From: Seminavis robusta
Taxonomy: Eukaryota; Bacillariophyta; Bacillariophyceae; Naviculales; Naviculaceae
Direction of reading: 5' to 3'
DNA length: 64,000 nt
Assembly (NCBI GenBank): GCA_903772945.1
Contig: CAICTM010000256.1
Location: 1 to 64,000, forward strand
Every line of letters begins with the position of its first letter. Position 1 is the stretch's first letter. The position numbers and the translations under genes are program-made. Shown in pieces: positions 22,067-34,062 of the stretch. Under the pieces are notes generated by a model, which saw only the letters and a list, made by a program, of their open reading frames with translations, ran no database searches and was not told where the DNA came from.

Positions 22067-25000
22067 GTGATTCCGACCCAAGACTGTGCATTAACATTCA
22101 TTCCGATGCAGCTTGAATACCTTGTCACATTCGCTGAATCTGCGGCAGCGATCGAGAATGCAACACTGATCCGTGCCTTTGAGCTAGGCTACGATTCTGT
22201 ACCCAAGGACACCTGTTCTCCAATACTCAATACTGTTACTGTTGAAAGCAAAGGATCGGGAAGAAGATTGCAGGCAACAAATTCAGGTGTACTTTATGCT
22301 GTTGGCACCAAGTCGCCTGCTTCGAGAAGTTGCTTCATGTGATTCTCTGTTACATTCCTTGGAGCTTTCAATGCAGCATTGGGCAGCACAACTAATGCAG
22401 CAACCGCCATATCTAGTGTGACGCCTGCACCTTCATCAAGCCCCTCTTCGTTTCCTTCTGGCAAACCATCTGCTACACCAACAGCTAGCCCTTCTTTTTC
22501 CCCCTCTTCCAATCCATCAGTATCGCCTGGCAATCAAAACCCTACAAAGAACCCATCTCCGATGCCAAACTCCTTGGCTTCTCCTTCCGGAACACCAAGC
22601 AGGCAACCCTCTGTGGTTCCCTCTTTGGCTCCATCTGGCACCCCATCAGCTATGCCTTCTTCTGCTCCATCCTTCAACCCTTCAGTTAAACCTGGAAATC
22701 CCACCAAGAACCCCACAAAAATCCCATCTGCAACACCCAGCACTTCCATGTTCCCTTCTGGGGTACCATCGGAATCACCATCTGGGCCACCTACCAGTTC
22801 TGACTCCGGAATGCCATCAACCAATCCTTCAGTTGTACCATCCTTGAGCCCTTCTTCTATACCATCCAGAGAACCCTCTGGATCACCTTCTCAGCGTCCA
22901 ACTGTGACGCCGGGGGCACCAACCCAAAGCCCATCGAAAATGCCATCTACAGCACCTACAGTATCCATATCACCATCCAGTCTACCAAGCTCTCAGCCAT
23001 CACTCACTCCATCGATGGAACCATCATTTTCTGTGTCTCCCTCAAAATCCCCATCTTTACAGCCCTCCTTAAAACCATCATCCGAGCCATCAATACATCC
23101 ATCGGAAAATCCTTCTTATGCCCCATCTATTGCTCCCTCGGACATGCCATCTGTGTCTCCATCCTTCAGCTCAGCTCCCAGTGATGCACCTTCAGGAACT
23201 CCATCTAGATGGCCTTCCACGTCCCCAAGTGGTGGCCCATCCGCATCTCCTAGTGGAAGTCCATCAATGCGACCATCATTAATCCCAAGCAGTAGCCCTT
23301 CAGGTTTACCTTCTATGGGCCCCTCAAATATGCCTTTGATGAGTCCAAGCTTCAGTCCATCAGATAGTCCATCAACACCTCCCAGCAAGACCCCATCTGT
23401 GGAACCATCATCAATCCCAAGCAGTAGCCCTTCAGGCTTACCCTCTGAGGTTCCTACCACTAGCTCAGCCCCCAGTAATGAACCATCTGGGCTCCCTTCT
23501 GAATCACCATCCATGACTCCCAGTGTGGGCCCATCAGCCGTCCCCTCTTACAACCCTTCTGGAAGTTCAATACCCAGCAATGCACCCTCAGGGATCCCAT
23601 CCAAATTACCCTCCACCAATCCAAGTACCAACCCATCCATAGAACCATCTTCAAACCCAAGCACTAGTGTGGGCCCCTCAACTAGTCCCTCTACCTCCCC
23701 ATCAGACATTCCATCCGCGACCCCCAGCAGCAGCCCATCTAACAGGCCTTCTGAACAACCCAGCATGAGTCCATCAGTGGACCCATCAGCCTACCCCAGC
23801 ATTGGCCCTTCAACACTGCCATCAGCACTTCCGTCAGTTTCACCATCAACGCTGCCTTCTGCTGTTCCTAGTCGCAGTCCCGTTCCCAGCCACAGTCCCT
23901 CGAACCTGCCATCATCTAGGCCGAGCAGTTCTCCCTCTTGCCCACCGCTATCCCTTGGTGGATCTGGAGAAGTGTTTGGAGCAATTAAAGTCCTCCAACC
24001 GGGGAAATGCATGGACATGTACCTTACACAAAGTGGACCCTATGGAACCTATGGCAACATCTATGCTGCAACCTGCAATGGCGGGTCAAACCAAAACTTT
24101 CAGTATGATCCCTGCACTGAAACCATCCGAGTGCTCCATACAGGAGGCTGTTTGGATTATAGTTATGTCAACGGCAATGTTATCATTCATGGTGACTGCC
24201 ACGGGCTTGACAACCAGAGATGGTTCATGACAAGCCAGGGTGAACTCCAGACGTACTATGATGATGCGAAGTGCTTGGCATATGACTCGGTTACCAGCAA
24301 CTTGATAATGGTTGGCTGTGATTCAAAAAATGGCCAGCAATTCATGGTACCCATAGATTTTTTTGGTCTAGGAACTATTAATGGCCCACCTACAGAATCA
24401 CCATCCAAGACACCCTCAGTGTTCCCGTCAGAGCAACCATCGTTGGCACCATCAGAGGTACCATCCAGTGCTCCAAGTGCGTCTTGCTCCCAGTTACCAG
24501 CACCTACTGATGGTAGTTGCGCAGCCCCAAACAATTCCAATAATGATGGTGGTCATTCAGATTCATACCGTGGCTGGTATTCAATGAATAATGACGGGTG
24601 CTGTCAAGACTACTGTCGTTGGGTGGGAAATAGTGGCTCAGGGGGCGACCCAAGCGCCAAAATCACCTATGGTGGATCTTTTTGGGCATGCAGGCCGGCT
24701 GGTTATTCCTTGTGTCCCTACTTTAGGGACTTTGGGACTACTACTTTCAATTTTGCAAAATGTCACGCCCAGGGAGCACAAACAGCTCCCAGCTCAAGTC
24801 CGTCAGCCTCGCCTTCGATGGTTCCGAGCTCCAATCCCTCTGAATCTCCTTCAGGAATGCCCAGCATGGATCCATCTAACTCACCCTCTACTTTTCCTTC
24901 CGTGTCCCCGTCAATGATTCTCAGCAACCGTCCATCGTCAAGCCCATCAGTTTCACCATCAGAGACGCCATCGATGTTTCCAACATGTGCGCCTGTGGCT

Positions 25001-25432
25001 GTTCCATCGGGTGTAACAGGAGATATCAAAGCGAGCTCAGCAATTTTGTCCAATTTCTGTCTTGACTACTATTTCAATGATGATGGAACTGGACGGTATC
25101 CTACAGTCTATCTATTCCAATGTGTCGGCACACTGGCGAAAACAAATCAGCGCTGGCAGTATGATCCCTGCACTGGAGCTATTATAAGTCTGCACGATGA
25201 ACGCTGTTTGGCGTATGGGAGCAAAGGAGATGTGGAGGTAAACGACTGTCATGGGGGACCAAGCCAGAGATGGTATCTAGGAAGCAACGGCGACACCATT
25301 CAAAGCGGAGTTGATGATGGATGCTTGCATGTGGACACAGCGAGTGCTGACCCCACAAACAATCTGATTGTTTCCAGCTGCGATGGAGGAAGTGCCCAGA
25401 AGTTCACTTTCCCATCAAACTTTTTCACATAG
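22067..25432 (+). CDS. P/S/T-stalk protein with two beta-trefoil lectin domains (C-terminal part of surface-protein locus)
   Basis: One frame runs from about 22067 to 25432, interrupted only by a TGA at 22340-22342. Up to the TGA it encodes a small domain (ENATLIRAFELGYDSVPKDTC). After it come a long stalk of about 510 residues built of PSxxPS units; a ricin-B-type beta-trefoil (about 23958-24370) with three QxW-type turns (NQNFQY, NQRWFM, GQQFMV); a Cys/Trp-rich module (about 24481-24780; GWYSMNNDGCCQDYCRWVG, SFWACRPAGYSLCPYF); a second short stalk; and a second beta-trefoil with NQRWQY, SQRWYL and AQKFTF. Beta-trefoils of this type bind sugars, so a cell-surface or frustule-associated adhesive role is inferred. 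The frame has no convincing ATG or signal peptide of its own, which supports its being the C-terminal part of the gene starting at 16878. Confidence 0.7.
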
Positions 25433-25885
25433 TGCATAGTGAATTGACTTGTCAACTGGACGAATTATTTCTTGTTAGCAAAAATAACCCAACATCAGCT
25501 CGCCAGCATAGTACGTCGTGCATTGATTCTCCACTGAAACGAGGAGATTGGTGAGATTCTAGCTAGAACGCAAGCAACCCTCTCGAACAGAAAGATTTCA
25601 TCGTTGTCGGTACCGTAGCACAGAGGCAAGGAACGGCTCTGATGGCGTAGCAGCCAGCAAAGCAAATCCTACTGGCCGGTCGAACCAAGCTTGCGAAGTA
25701 GAGTAAACGATCTTTGCCGCTTGGCTCTTTTGGTCGTCCAGTGTCAGCTCCCTCGGGTTTTTGGTTCAGCTGAAAGCGCAGCTCGAAATCACTATGAGGG
25801 TGAGTGTGGGAGTGAAGATCTCCAGTGAAGCAGCCAGTCACTCGACGTCCAAGGAACGGCTCGAGCAAAATTGCAAACAGCAAAA
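25433..25885. other. Intergenic, no gene seen
   Basis: Holds the 3' end of the lectin locus and the presumed promoter of the acyl-CoA reductase. The antisense frame at 25563-25892 has no recognisable features. Confidence 0.55.
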
Positions 25886-27418
25886 ATGACATCCAACAAT
25901 CAAAGCAAGCACTCTTCCATTCTTCTCATCGGAGGAACTGGTTTCATTGGGAAAGTCGTCGTTGATAGACTATTAGCCACGACAGAGGTTCAAACCGTCT
26001 TTCTGCTCATCCGACCAAAGAGGGGCAAAGCACCGAAGGAGCGATTCTTGGCGTTCCAACAGCTTCAACAATGTACAGACTGCATTTCAGCAAGGCCGTG
26101 TACAATGGGTTTCTGGGGATGTCACCCAGCCAGGGCTCGGACTAGACTTGGACGCTGTCTACATGTTGACCTCTAAAGTGACACAGATCATATCGATGGC
26201 AGCTAGCATTGATTTTGACTTGCCCGTGCAACAAGCTGCCAACTCCAATGTTACGTCAGCTCATAATATTCTTGCTCTGGCCAAGGAATGCGAAGGACTA
26301 GAGAGCTTTGTCCATTGCAGTACCGCCTATACCATGCTACCAAAGGAAGGCAATGGTGCCATCAACGAAGACCATGTGGACAGCTTTGCCAACGGGAAAG
26401 CCGGCCAGATATACAAAGCAATCAAGCGTGGTGTAACCACGGAAGAAGAAAACAGAATGTTGCAGGAATCTGGTTATACCCAAACACGTACAACTTCACC
26501 AAGGCACTGACAGAGTCCCTCCTCGTGGAACAGAGGGGACGGGTGCCCTTGGTTATTGTCCGCCCTTCCATTGTCACTGCCTGCTATCAATTCCCCCACC
26601 CTGGCTGGATAGACTCCCGTGCTGCCCTTGCGGCTTTCATTGCAATGTATGGAACCGGTTTCTTACACACGATCCCTGCCAAAGCGGACGTACAGCTCGA
26701 TGTGGTTCCTTGCGACTGTGTTGCGGAACGTCTCATTCACGGAGCATTGGCGCCGATGGATCGAACAAGTCAGGCAGTAGTGATCCATGACACGGCTGGT
26801 CAAGAGCACTCCCTCACGGTCGGCGAGATTGTGGCCCAGTTTTCTAGGTTTTTCAAGCTCCGGCAACGTCATACCCAGCAACGTCCGTACATTCGCGTCA
26901 TGGCCGAGAGCACCAACCCACAGATTGCCAAATCCTTCCAAAAGGACAAACGCAAAGTCATCAGGCTCAAGAGAATGGCCAAGCTGTTTGGAAAACAAAA
27001 GGCTGCCAAGTCCCTCGACAAGGTTTCCACGGGTCTGGACAAGGTCTTTTCCTTCTTTACTCACAACAGCTTCAACTTTCAATCCAAGCAGACGATCACG
27101 GATGTGTTTCCTTGTTTTGAGAAAAGCAGTTTTATGGATACCGTGAACATGGGGGTGTATCATTACCTATTGGGCGGCAAGGAATTACCAGAGCCTTGCT
27201 TGCCATGCTTCAAGGTCAAGAATGTGAGTGTGATTCTCCTCAGCAAAAACTTTGAGCCGGAAGAGGATGTGACATCTACTACAGGATCCAGCACCATTTC
27301 TGATCTCACGGAAGAATACCACGGCACTAGCCCTGTCCTTGGAAGCCGGAAGAGGAGAAAGACACCTGATGCCTTTTATCAACACAGTGACATCTTGAGA
27401 AGTGTGGTGGATTGCTGA
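25886..27418 (+). pseudogene. Fatty acyl-CoA reductase with two compensating frame breaks
   Basis: The start ATG at 25886 gives MTSNNQSKHS, then the Rossmann NADPH-binding motif ILLIGGTGFIGKVVVDRLL (GxxGxxG). Typical FAR segments follow: SGDVTQPGLG, QAANSNVTSAHNIL, FVHCSTAY, the catalytic-type YNFTKAL (YxxxK) and VPLVIVRPSIV. A C-terminal FAR_C-like domain (FTHNSFNFQ, FPCFEKSSFMDTVNMGVY) ends at 27418. The family reduces acyl-CoA to fatty alcohols, usually on ER or peroxisome membranes. The reading frame shifts once at about 26060-26090 and returns to the first frame at about 26470. Each shift is one net base, and no intron of plausible size explains either. Conservation elsewhere is excellent, so this is either a young pseudogene or two sequence errors. 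Confidence 0.8.
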
Positions 27419-27678
27419 GCAAGTGGTGACATGCTTGCTATGTATGCACAAGGTAGAAGGATATGCTAGCTAGTTAGAAAACTAATATATATAAACCGAA
27501 GAGCTCTGCAAAGAAGTCCCTCGCCATGCTTGCCCTTGGAACCACAACAGAAGCCAAGCAACTGATACAGCCAACAGATTAGGAAAACGTTTCCAAAAAT
27601 TGCTATCTTAACTTCCTATCTTTCGTCTCTCCTCTGCGAATGTCTTCATTGCATTCACTGGAGCTCTCTATATGTATA

Positions 27679-29351
27679 TTAGTCCGTCTTGGTCAAATCT
27701 TTATCTCTTGCGGGTTCATATTCCGTGGGAAACTCTCTCATGGACGTCTTTCCCAGCACAATATCCACCGTTTTCTTGGTCCTGACAAACGTATTATCTT
27801 GTGCATACGGCACTCCATACTTTTCACAAATAGCCTTGAGCCGTGGCGCTCCTCGTTGCAACTGTAGCATGGAATAGTCGGGCCAGACTATAGTATGAAA
27901 TGAATGGAAATGACAAGTTAGTGATGGATCATAGAGTATGTATAGATAGACAAGACCAGACAAGACCAGATATATGTAGAACACGTACCATGATGTTCAA
28001 TTTGATAATTGAGAAATCCATGCCAAAAGTCGACAAAATCATTGCCGTAATTCATATTGGTCGATCCGACCACTTGTCGGACATAAAAAGAGGGTGTCTT
28101 TGGTTTGACGGCATCATCAAAATTGTAGAGATCATCTCCGGCATGATTGGTCACGACCGTCATGAAGGAATGAACATTCGTCAGTAATTCGGCCAGACAC
28201 AAATTGATGATTGCATTCATGACCAATGTAGGTCCACCAATGAACGCCAGCAATGGCAATGGCAATAACACAAATCGTAGTAGAAAGAAGGGTCCCAAGA
28301 CATGCGTAAAGAATTTTCCTCGATTGAGGAATTTCACCATGGCACGTTCATTGTCATTGGATGGAAATAGCATGGACGTGAGTGTGATACAATCGGTGGG
28401 TCGCACTCCAGGCGGAAGTGGTTTGTCGCCAAGTGCACGATGTTCGGCCAGTTTGAGTTCCTTGTACGTATTGGACGCATAGTAAGACCATCTCCACGTC
28501 GTCATCAAAAAGAGGGCGCCCAAATACTTGGCTGGTTTGGGAAGAGTATCTCCTCGAATGAGTTCGGAATTACGTTGCGTATAATCGGGATCGGCGAGTT
28601 CATTGAGTCGGTAATGATGCAATCGATTGTGTTCCAAGTTCCATGCTTCGGGTTGAATCCAGTCTAACCAATCGAGGACGCGACGCTTGAGTGTGCCCAC
28701 GGCAAAGACGCGACTGTGGAATTTGCCCGCCATGGGTTGAAATCGATTGTATCCGCCATGTTGGGTGTGATGAGCAATCATGAGCCAACTGGAGAATTGC
28801 CAGGTCGAGAGCGCAATGACAGTAAAGGGATTGGGCGACATCCACAATGTCATGACTCCTACAAACGCCAAGGCATTTTGCCAACGCAGCATCTTGTGCA
28901 AATGAGCCACATTCTCTTCTGGTGTTGTTTCTTTCAATAAGTCTTTGCCCAATGCATTCACTTCACGAGCAAAGCCTTCGTAGTCCAACTTGCCAACCCA
29001 AGCATTTTCGGCACTTAAAGGAGGAAGAGACTTTTTCTTCTCCTCTACTTCTTCTACTACATCCACTACTTCATCCACTACTTTTTCTACTTTCTTTTCC
29101 ATACGAATCGACTGCTGCTTCTGCTTCTGATCACCATCATCTAGAGTACTGTTGGTCGTGGAGGCTGGAATGGAAGAAACTGAAAGAGCCGTGATTCCTC
29201 TACTACCGGTACTAGCAATACTAGCAGTAATAGAAGGAGGATGGGCCAATCGATGAAAGTTCACAGAGGAAGATGTCCATGCAGTCACACCGATACTGTC
29301 ACTACTCCACAAGGCAGCCACCAAGGCGCTACTGATCAACTTCATCGTCAT
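27679..29351 (-). CDS. Fatty-acid desaturase (three His boxes), possibly plastid-targeted
   Basis: Two exons: 27989-29351 and 27679-27887, with a 101-bp intron (GTACGT donor, ACTATAG acceptor). The join reads QIEHHVWPDYSMLQ. The product is 523 residues. Histidine boxes: HHTQH, HNRLHH and QIEHH; the last starts with Gln as in front-end desaturases, but no cytochrome b5 domain (HPGG) is present. There are hydrophobic pairs around box 1 and before box 3, and after it a conserved tail (RGAPRLKAICEKYGVPY). The N terminus is signal-like, followed by GVTA-WTSS, compatible with the ASAFAP-type cleavage motif of diatom plastid proteins (aromatic residue after Ala); a Lys/Glu-rich linker precedes the domain. 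Position of the double bond made and substrate cannot be told. The gene is convergent with the FAR gene. Confidence 0.9.
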
Positions 29352-30471
29352 GGTCAGACAACTTCTGTACTACCAACTCTCCAACAGAATCAGATGGACA
29401 AAGTAAATGTGGTCTTGTCAATGGCCGTCGTACGTGTCCGGCAACAGTTTGCCAACAGCAACGCAAACATGGCTCGATCAATCCACCAACCAAAACCGAT
29501 CTCCAGCATTGGTTTCTTCTCCTCAGAAACCAATGCGCGCCTCATTTGAAAGATTTAACAGAAAACAGCTCGGCTGGCCGACACCCAAACCCAAACACAT
29601 TCGCAGACAGAACTGCTCTGTTGGATACCAGCAGGTAGATGCGGTAATAATACAGTAGTTGTTTTTCTTTCAGATGTAAAAGAGTAATAACAAGTATAAC
29701 TTCGCTTAACTCTATAATTACCTAAGCTACCCTTGAAACGCTGTCTTCTGGCACATTAAATCAGGAATTAGAAGTCCCGGCAACCTAATTCCAGAAACCC
29801 GGGTGGTACTGTTCTCGTAAAACTACGAATCTACGAACCCTATCGGTAGCATGCATGTGGCCGAGCTACCGTATGATAGCTGCCGTACCAGCAACTGTGT
29901 ATTGGCTACTAGACGATCATATTAGTAGCACAGCCAGAGCAAGCAATGCTGCCATTACCAATGAGGACGGGAGATGGCTATCTAGCTAGCTAGCTAGCTA
30001 GCTAGCGAGTATTGGATTGATCATTCTCCTCCGCTGGCTAGACAGAAGAGTACGAAAGCATCCTGCGGCAAGCAAGAGCCAGGACCTGGCCCATCCAACA
30101 TGCAATGTGGATCTCCGGGACCAACTCCCAGGACCAAAACACACCTGGACTGGTCGTATCAAACAAATAACCGGGCCAGATGCCCGTTGAACAAGGAGGG
30201 ACCTATTAGCTACAGTACGGTAGTGGATTAGATACGGGAGAATGGGAATGCTACACCTCTGGTCAACCGTGATTGTCATGTAATGTAAACAGCCAGCTAC
30301 CGGTACCTAAAGACTAATAATGCAGTCAGCAAATTGGCTAAAATAGTACGCACACTTCAGTCAAAACCATAATGTGTCGTTAGAAATATGCATAAGTATG
30401 AGCTACCATCATCATTCCAACGGCCAACGAAAAAGATAGATGGCATATAGCAACGACAATCGGGCCAGTGA
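29352..30471. other. Intergenic; right part duplicated at 33.4 kb
   Basis: No gene. A GCTA microsatellite lies at 29978-30006. From about 29938 to 30471 the sequence is homologous to about 33360-33860 (for example AAGCAAGAGCCAGGACCTGG and AAAACACACCTGGACTGG in both). It is the 3' flank of the LRR-like gene, copied together with the damaged second copy. Confidence 0.7.
29978..30006. repeat. GCTA microsatellite
   Basis: An almost perfect run of (CTAG)n/(GCTA)n, similar to the one at 8314-8354. Confidence 0.85.
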
Positions 30472-32010
30472 TCAAGACAAGGCGCTGTGCTTTCGTTTGC
30501 TTCCATAATCAATTGACTGTGTGCTTTGCTGGTGATGGTTGTTGCTTGTTTGGTGGCTCCATTTGGCTGGATTCTCATGCAACAGCCCATAGAGAATGTT
30601 GAATTTATCATCCGCACAGGCAAGGCATTGCGAATTAGATGCTCCCAGTTTAAGTGCATCTTCTTGGACTTTGCCCAGCAGATGAACAAACTCAGCCTTG
30701 TTGGTTTCCGGGTCCTGTGCTTTCTTGCGGCCAAGACGGTTGATAGCCGTGTAAAAAGCAACCAAGTCTTCACTGGGATGGAGTTTGCTGCAGAGGTTGC
30801 CACCCCGATTTTCGTTGCTGCAGCCATCAGTGAAGCCGACGGTCTCAAGAGTAGTATTGTGCTTGCAGAGAAGGTTGACTAGAACCTCATGGTATCCTGT
30901 GAACTTGTCCGAAACAGCATGCCTTTGTTTGTAGTGAAATTCTCGAAGTGTATGATTGATTGTCAGTGAATTGAGAATCGGATCCAGCCCCATCTTGGTT
31001 GTGTCACTTTCTGCACAAATAGTTAAGACCTCCAACAGAGAGTTGTGACTGAGGAGATGGCTGATTGTTGGTGTTGCTGAAGCAAGAGCAATGTCAGTAT
31101 TTTGATAGAGTTCCAGTTGCTTCAGGCAGGGCATGCTTCCGAGGCAATTCTCCAGGAAGCCAACAGACAAAGGATTGTTTTGTTCCAAAAGCAATCCCGC
31201 ATGATTGATCTTGCACTGTGACAGCACCTCCTTGAATGCATCTGTGTTGAACCACATGGACTTCCCTTGTTGTTCTTCTTCTGGTGAGACTTCTGGGAAG
31301 CAAAGAATTAGATCCCTTATACTCTGGTTGGAAAGTAGACGACGGACAAATTCCAAAAAGGCATCCAGTGCCCATGTGGTACACCAATTCACGACATTTT
31401 GGGTGTTCTTACTGTCCAGCACTGGTGTCATGCCCATCACTGCCTCCATATCAAGTGCTGTCCGTTTTGTGGTGGAGTTTTCATTGGTGACAACCCAGGG
31501 ATGATGACTGGATACATCAAAAATCACGTTTTGGGGCAACCACAGCTGAAGCGCTGATGGTATCTCGCCCACAAGAATTTTGAAGAGAGTTTGAGTCAAT
31601 CATCGGCTATATTTCCAGTTTAGGACTAAACGCAAAGAATGTGGAATGCATAAATTTGTTCCTGTCGGCACCAACAGCTCTGGATTGATGGCGAAGGTGA
31701 TGATTTCACTTTCAGTGGGTCTATCTGGTCCTGGTCCTTGAACCGTTGCAAATCCAAAGGCCTTCTTATCCACCAATTCAGGACGTTTAGTGGCAAGAAA
31801 GCCAACCACTCCTGGCTTGGCTCCACATTTGAGGACATTGTAAAAGAGTTGTTTGGTCAACGCATCTGGGTAGAGTTCATAGAATCTTTGGACAGTTTCC
31901 AAATCCGCCTTTGACATCAATGCAATTTCCAATGCCTGTTTCTTGGAAAAATTCCAGGTGCTGGTGGGCACTGGGCTATCAAGAGCAGCAAAGAGGGCTG
32001 AAGGGTCCAT
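30472..32010 (-). pseudogene. LRR-like (RNI-type) MDPSALF-family gene with one premature TGA
   Basis: One frame runs from the ATG at 32010 (MDPSALFAALDSPVPTS) to 30472, 512 codons plus a stop, interrupted by a single TGA at 31600-31602. The whole paralogue at 56398 reads NWKYSQELTQALFK where this copy reads NWKYSR-stop-LTQTLFK, so a Glu codon is replaced by the stop. The remaining 375 codons are free of stops and well conserved. The N-terminal part (ADLETVQRFYELYPDAL, KCGAKPGVVGFL) is an ankyrin-like helical region. The middle has leucine-rich units of ribonuclease-inhibitor style (LLSHNSLLEVLTI, LDPILNSLTINHTLREF). Molecular function is unknown; such repeats bind proteins. Confidence 0.8.
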
Positions 32011-33861
32011 GGCAGTGTTGGGTGCAGAGGAAACAATGGATAATCAGGCTACTCGGCCGATTTAGTTGAGAATTTTGAAAATGGTGAGAATTCGCCTGGA
32101 ACACTGTGGAATCACCAGGTCACCACACTTTGAAATTATCTACTTGTTCCAGGTTGGGCACATCCTCATCAACAAACACACCACAATGGCTGTCTAAGAT
32201 ACCCTAGCAGTTTAACCAATAGAGTCGCCCTAGCAATACTTTGAGATAGGGAATACATAATTTGGATGTGGCGGTCGCAGTGGCAGTAATGGCTTACCCA
32301 TTTGGTGACCGTGGAAGTAACGAATGACTAGCAAACTGGGGAACTCAATTTTGCCTTTTAGTATTGCTGCCACCGGTCTCCAGCTGATTTTACACCCCAA
32401 TTCTAGTCTAACTGAGCCCAACGGTTGTAGTCATGTGTACACCTATGTTGTCAAGGAAGCATGGAGACAACAAAGTTGCTGGAGCCAGCCATCTCTGACG
32501 TCGAACATCAACCGGAAAGATCGACCGAAAGATCGACCGAAAGTCGACCGAAAGATCCGTTGTCAAACCGCCAACAAAGGCCGTCGTCAAAATGGAAGAA
32601 GAGTCAACCGGCGCCATTGCTGTTATTGATAGGGATGCTGGTGGTGCGGTATGGTAGAGTGGTAGAGTCATCATGGTCGCTCTGTGAAAGAGGCTCCACT
32701 GAAGCTTCAACTTGTTCATATTTGGAAAAAGGATGAAGCGTCTGGTTTGACATAAGATAATGCCTTCTACATGGCTGTCACCACTACAACCAGCACATGG
32801 CTGTGACAAGCAAAGAATATAGACAGCTTTACATAGTTACTTTGGTTTTGTAAGTGCCATATTGGTTGAGTTCATCCTGTGGCTTCCACATCAACATTGT
32901 GTTGCTTTTTGGCATGTGAAAGACAACCAACAACGGCAACATCTGGATGGTAGTTTCGGTAGGGTTGAGGATAATGTAGACTCTTTTAAGTCTTTTTTCT
33001 TCTGTTTAAATCTTTTACATTGATCCTTAGGGTTAGGCTAGAAATTCAGTCCTGGCAGGACCGGAGTGATCTTAAAATCCAGGTAAACATATCTAAAAGC
33101 GAAGGTGTACAGACAGGTCTTGTTGTGTTTCGCAAATTGAAGTCAGCCTGTACAAAACTTGAGAATTCTCAACTTATTCGTCGGAGTAGCAGGGGGAGAA
33201 AAAAAATAATAAATAGAATCAGCGGTGGCTAAATTTGACCGAACATAATGTATCGCTCGGCCCCTTTAGTAGCTTGCAAGCTGGCTCGATCTTCGTGCTT
33301 TTAAAATAAGCCAGTTTAACTGCTAGCTTTTTGCTGTAGTGGTAGGCGTACCAGTACTGCTACAGCAAGCACTGCCGCTGCCATGGTGATGGGTGCTGGC
33401 TAGGAGCAATAGGTCGTATTGGATCCTTCGCTGGCTAGCTAGAGTATACAAAAGCATCATGCGGCAAGCAAGAGCCAGGACCTGGCCAGTCCAACATCGA
33501 TGTAGATCTCAGGGAACAACTTTTAGGCCCAAAACACACCTGGACTGGTCCTACCATACTAAACTGATAACTGGCCAAATGCCGGTTGAACACAATGATA
33601 CATACAGAGATATAGTAGGGATGAAGGAGCAGTAGAGCTATCTAGCTAGAGTAGATGATCGGTAACAGAAGAATTGAAATGCTACACCTCCCAACCATGA
33701 TTGCCGAGGTTAAAAAGCTACCTAGTAGAGACTATTAATGCAGTCGGCAACTTGGCTATGCAGTTTCAAAAAAATACTGTATTTAATAAATATGAGCTAC
33801 CAACATTCCAGCAGCCAACAACATACCATATTTCCAAGACAATCCACATATTTCTTGGTAA
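32011..33861. other. Intergenic; left flank of the mini copy
   Basis: No supported gene. A short imperfect tandem repeat of GACCGAAAGATC type lies at about 32513-32552. The part from about 33360 is the duplicated 3' flank described at 29352-30471. Confidence 0.6.
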
Positions 33862-34062
33862 TCAAGACATGGCATTGTGCTTTCGTTTGATTCCACCGAT
33901 GATTGACTGTGTGCTTTGCTGATCATAGAATCTTTGGACAGTTGCCAAATCCGCCTTGGCCATCAACACCATTTCCAATGGATGATACTTGGAGACGCTC
34001 CAGTTGCTGTTGAGCACTGGGTTGTCAAGAGCAGCAAACAGATCTTGAGCTAAGGTGTTCAT
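33862..34062 (-). pseudogene. Internally deleted copy of the MDPSALF-family gene
   Basis: An open frame of 66 residues. Its first 47 (MNTLAQDLFAALDNPV ... ADLATVQRFYD) match the family N terminus. Its last residues (QQSTQSIIGGIKRKHNAMS) match the C terminus of the copy at 30472 (QQSTQSIDYGSKRKHSALS). More than 400 residues in between are missing and the junction is in frame. The 3' flank is duplicated as well. It could make a miniature protein or simply be a relic. Confidence 0.8.

Noticed and set aside
22340-22342. TGA read as selenocysteine
   Set aside because: No redox family context and no visible SECIS-like element; the protein is a stalk and lectin type.
26071-26088. 18-bp GT...AG intron in the acyl-CoA reductase
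   Set aside because: Far too short, and its removal would not restore the frame.
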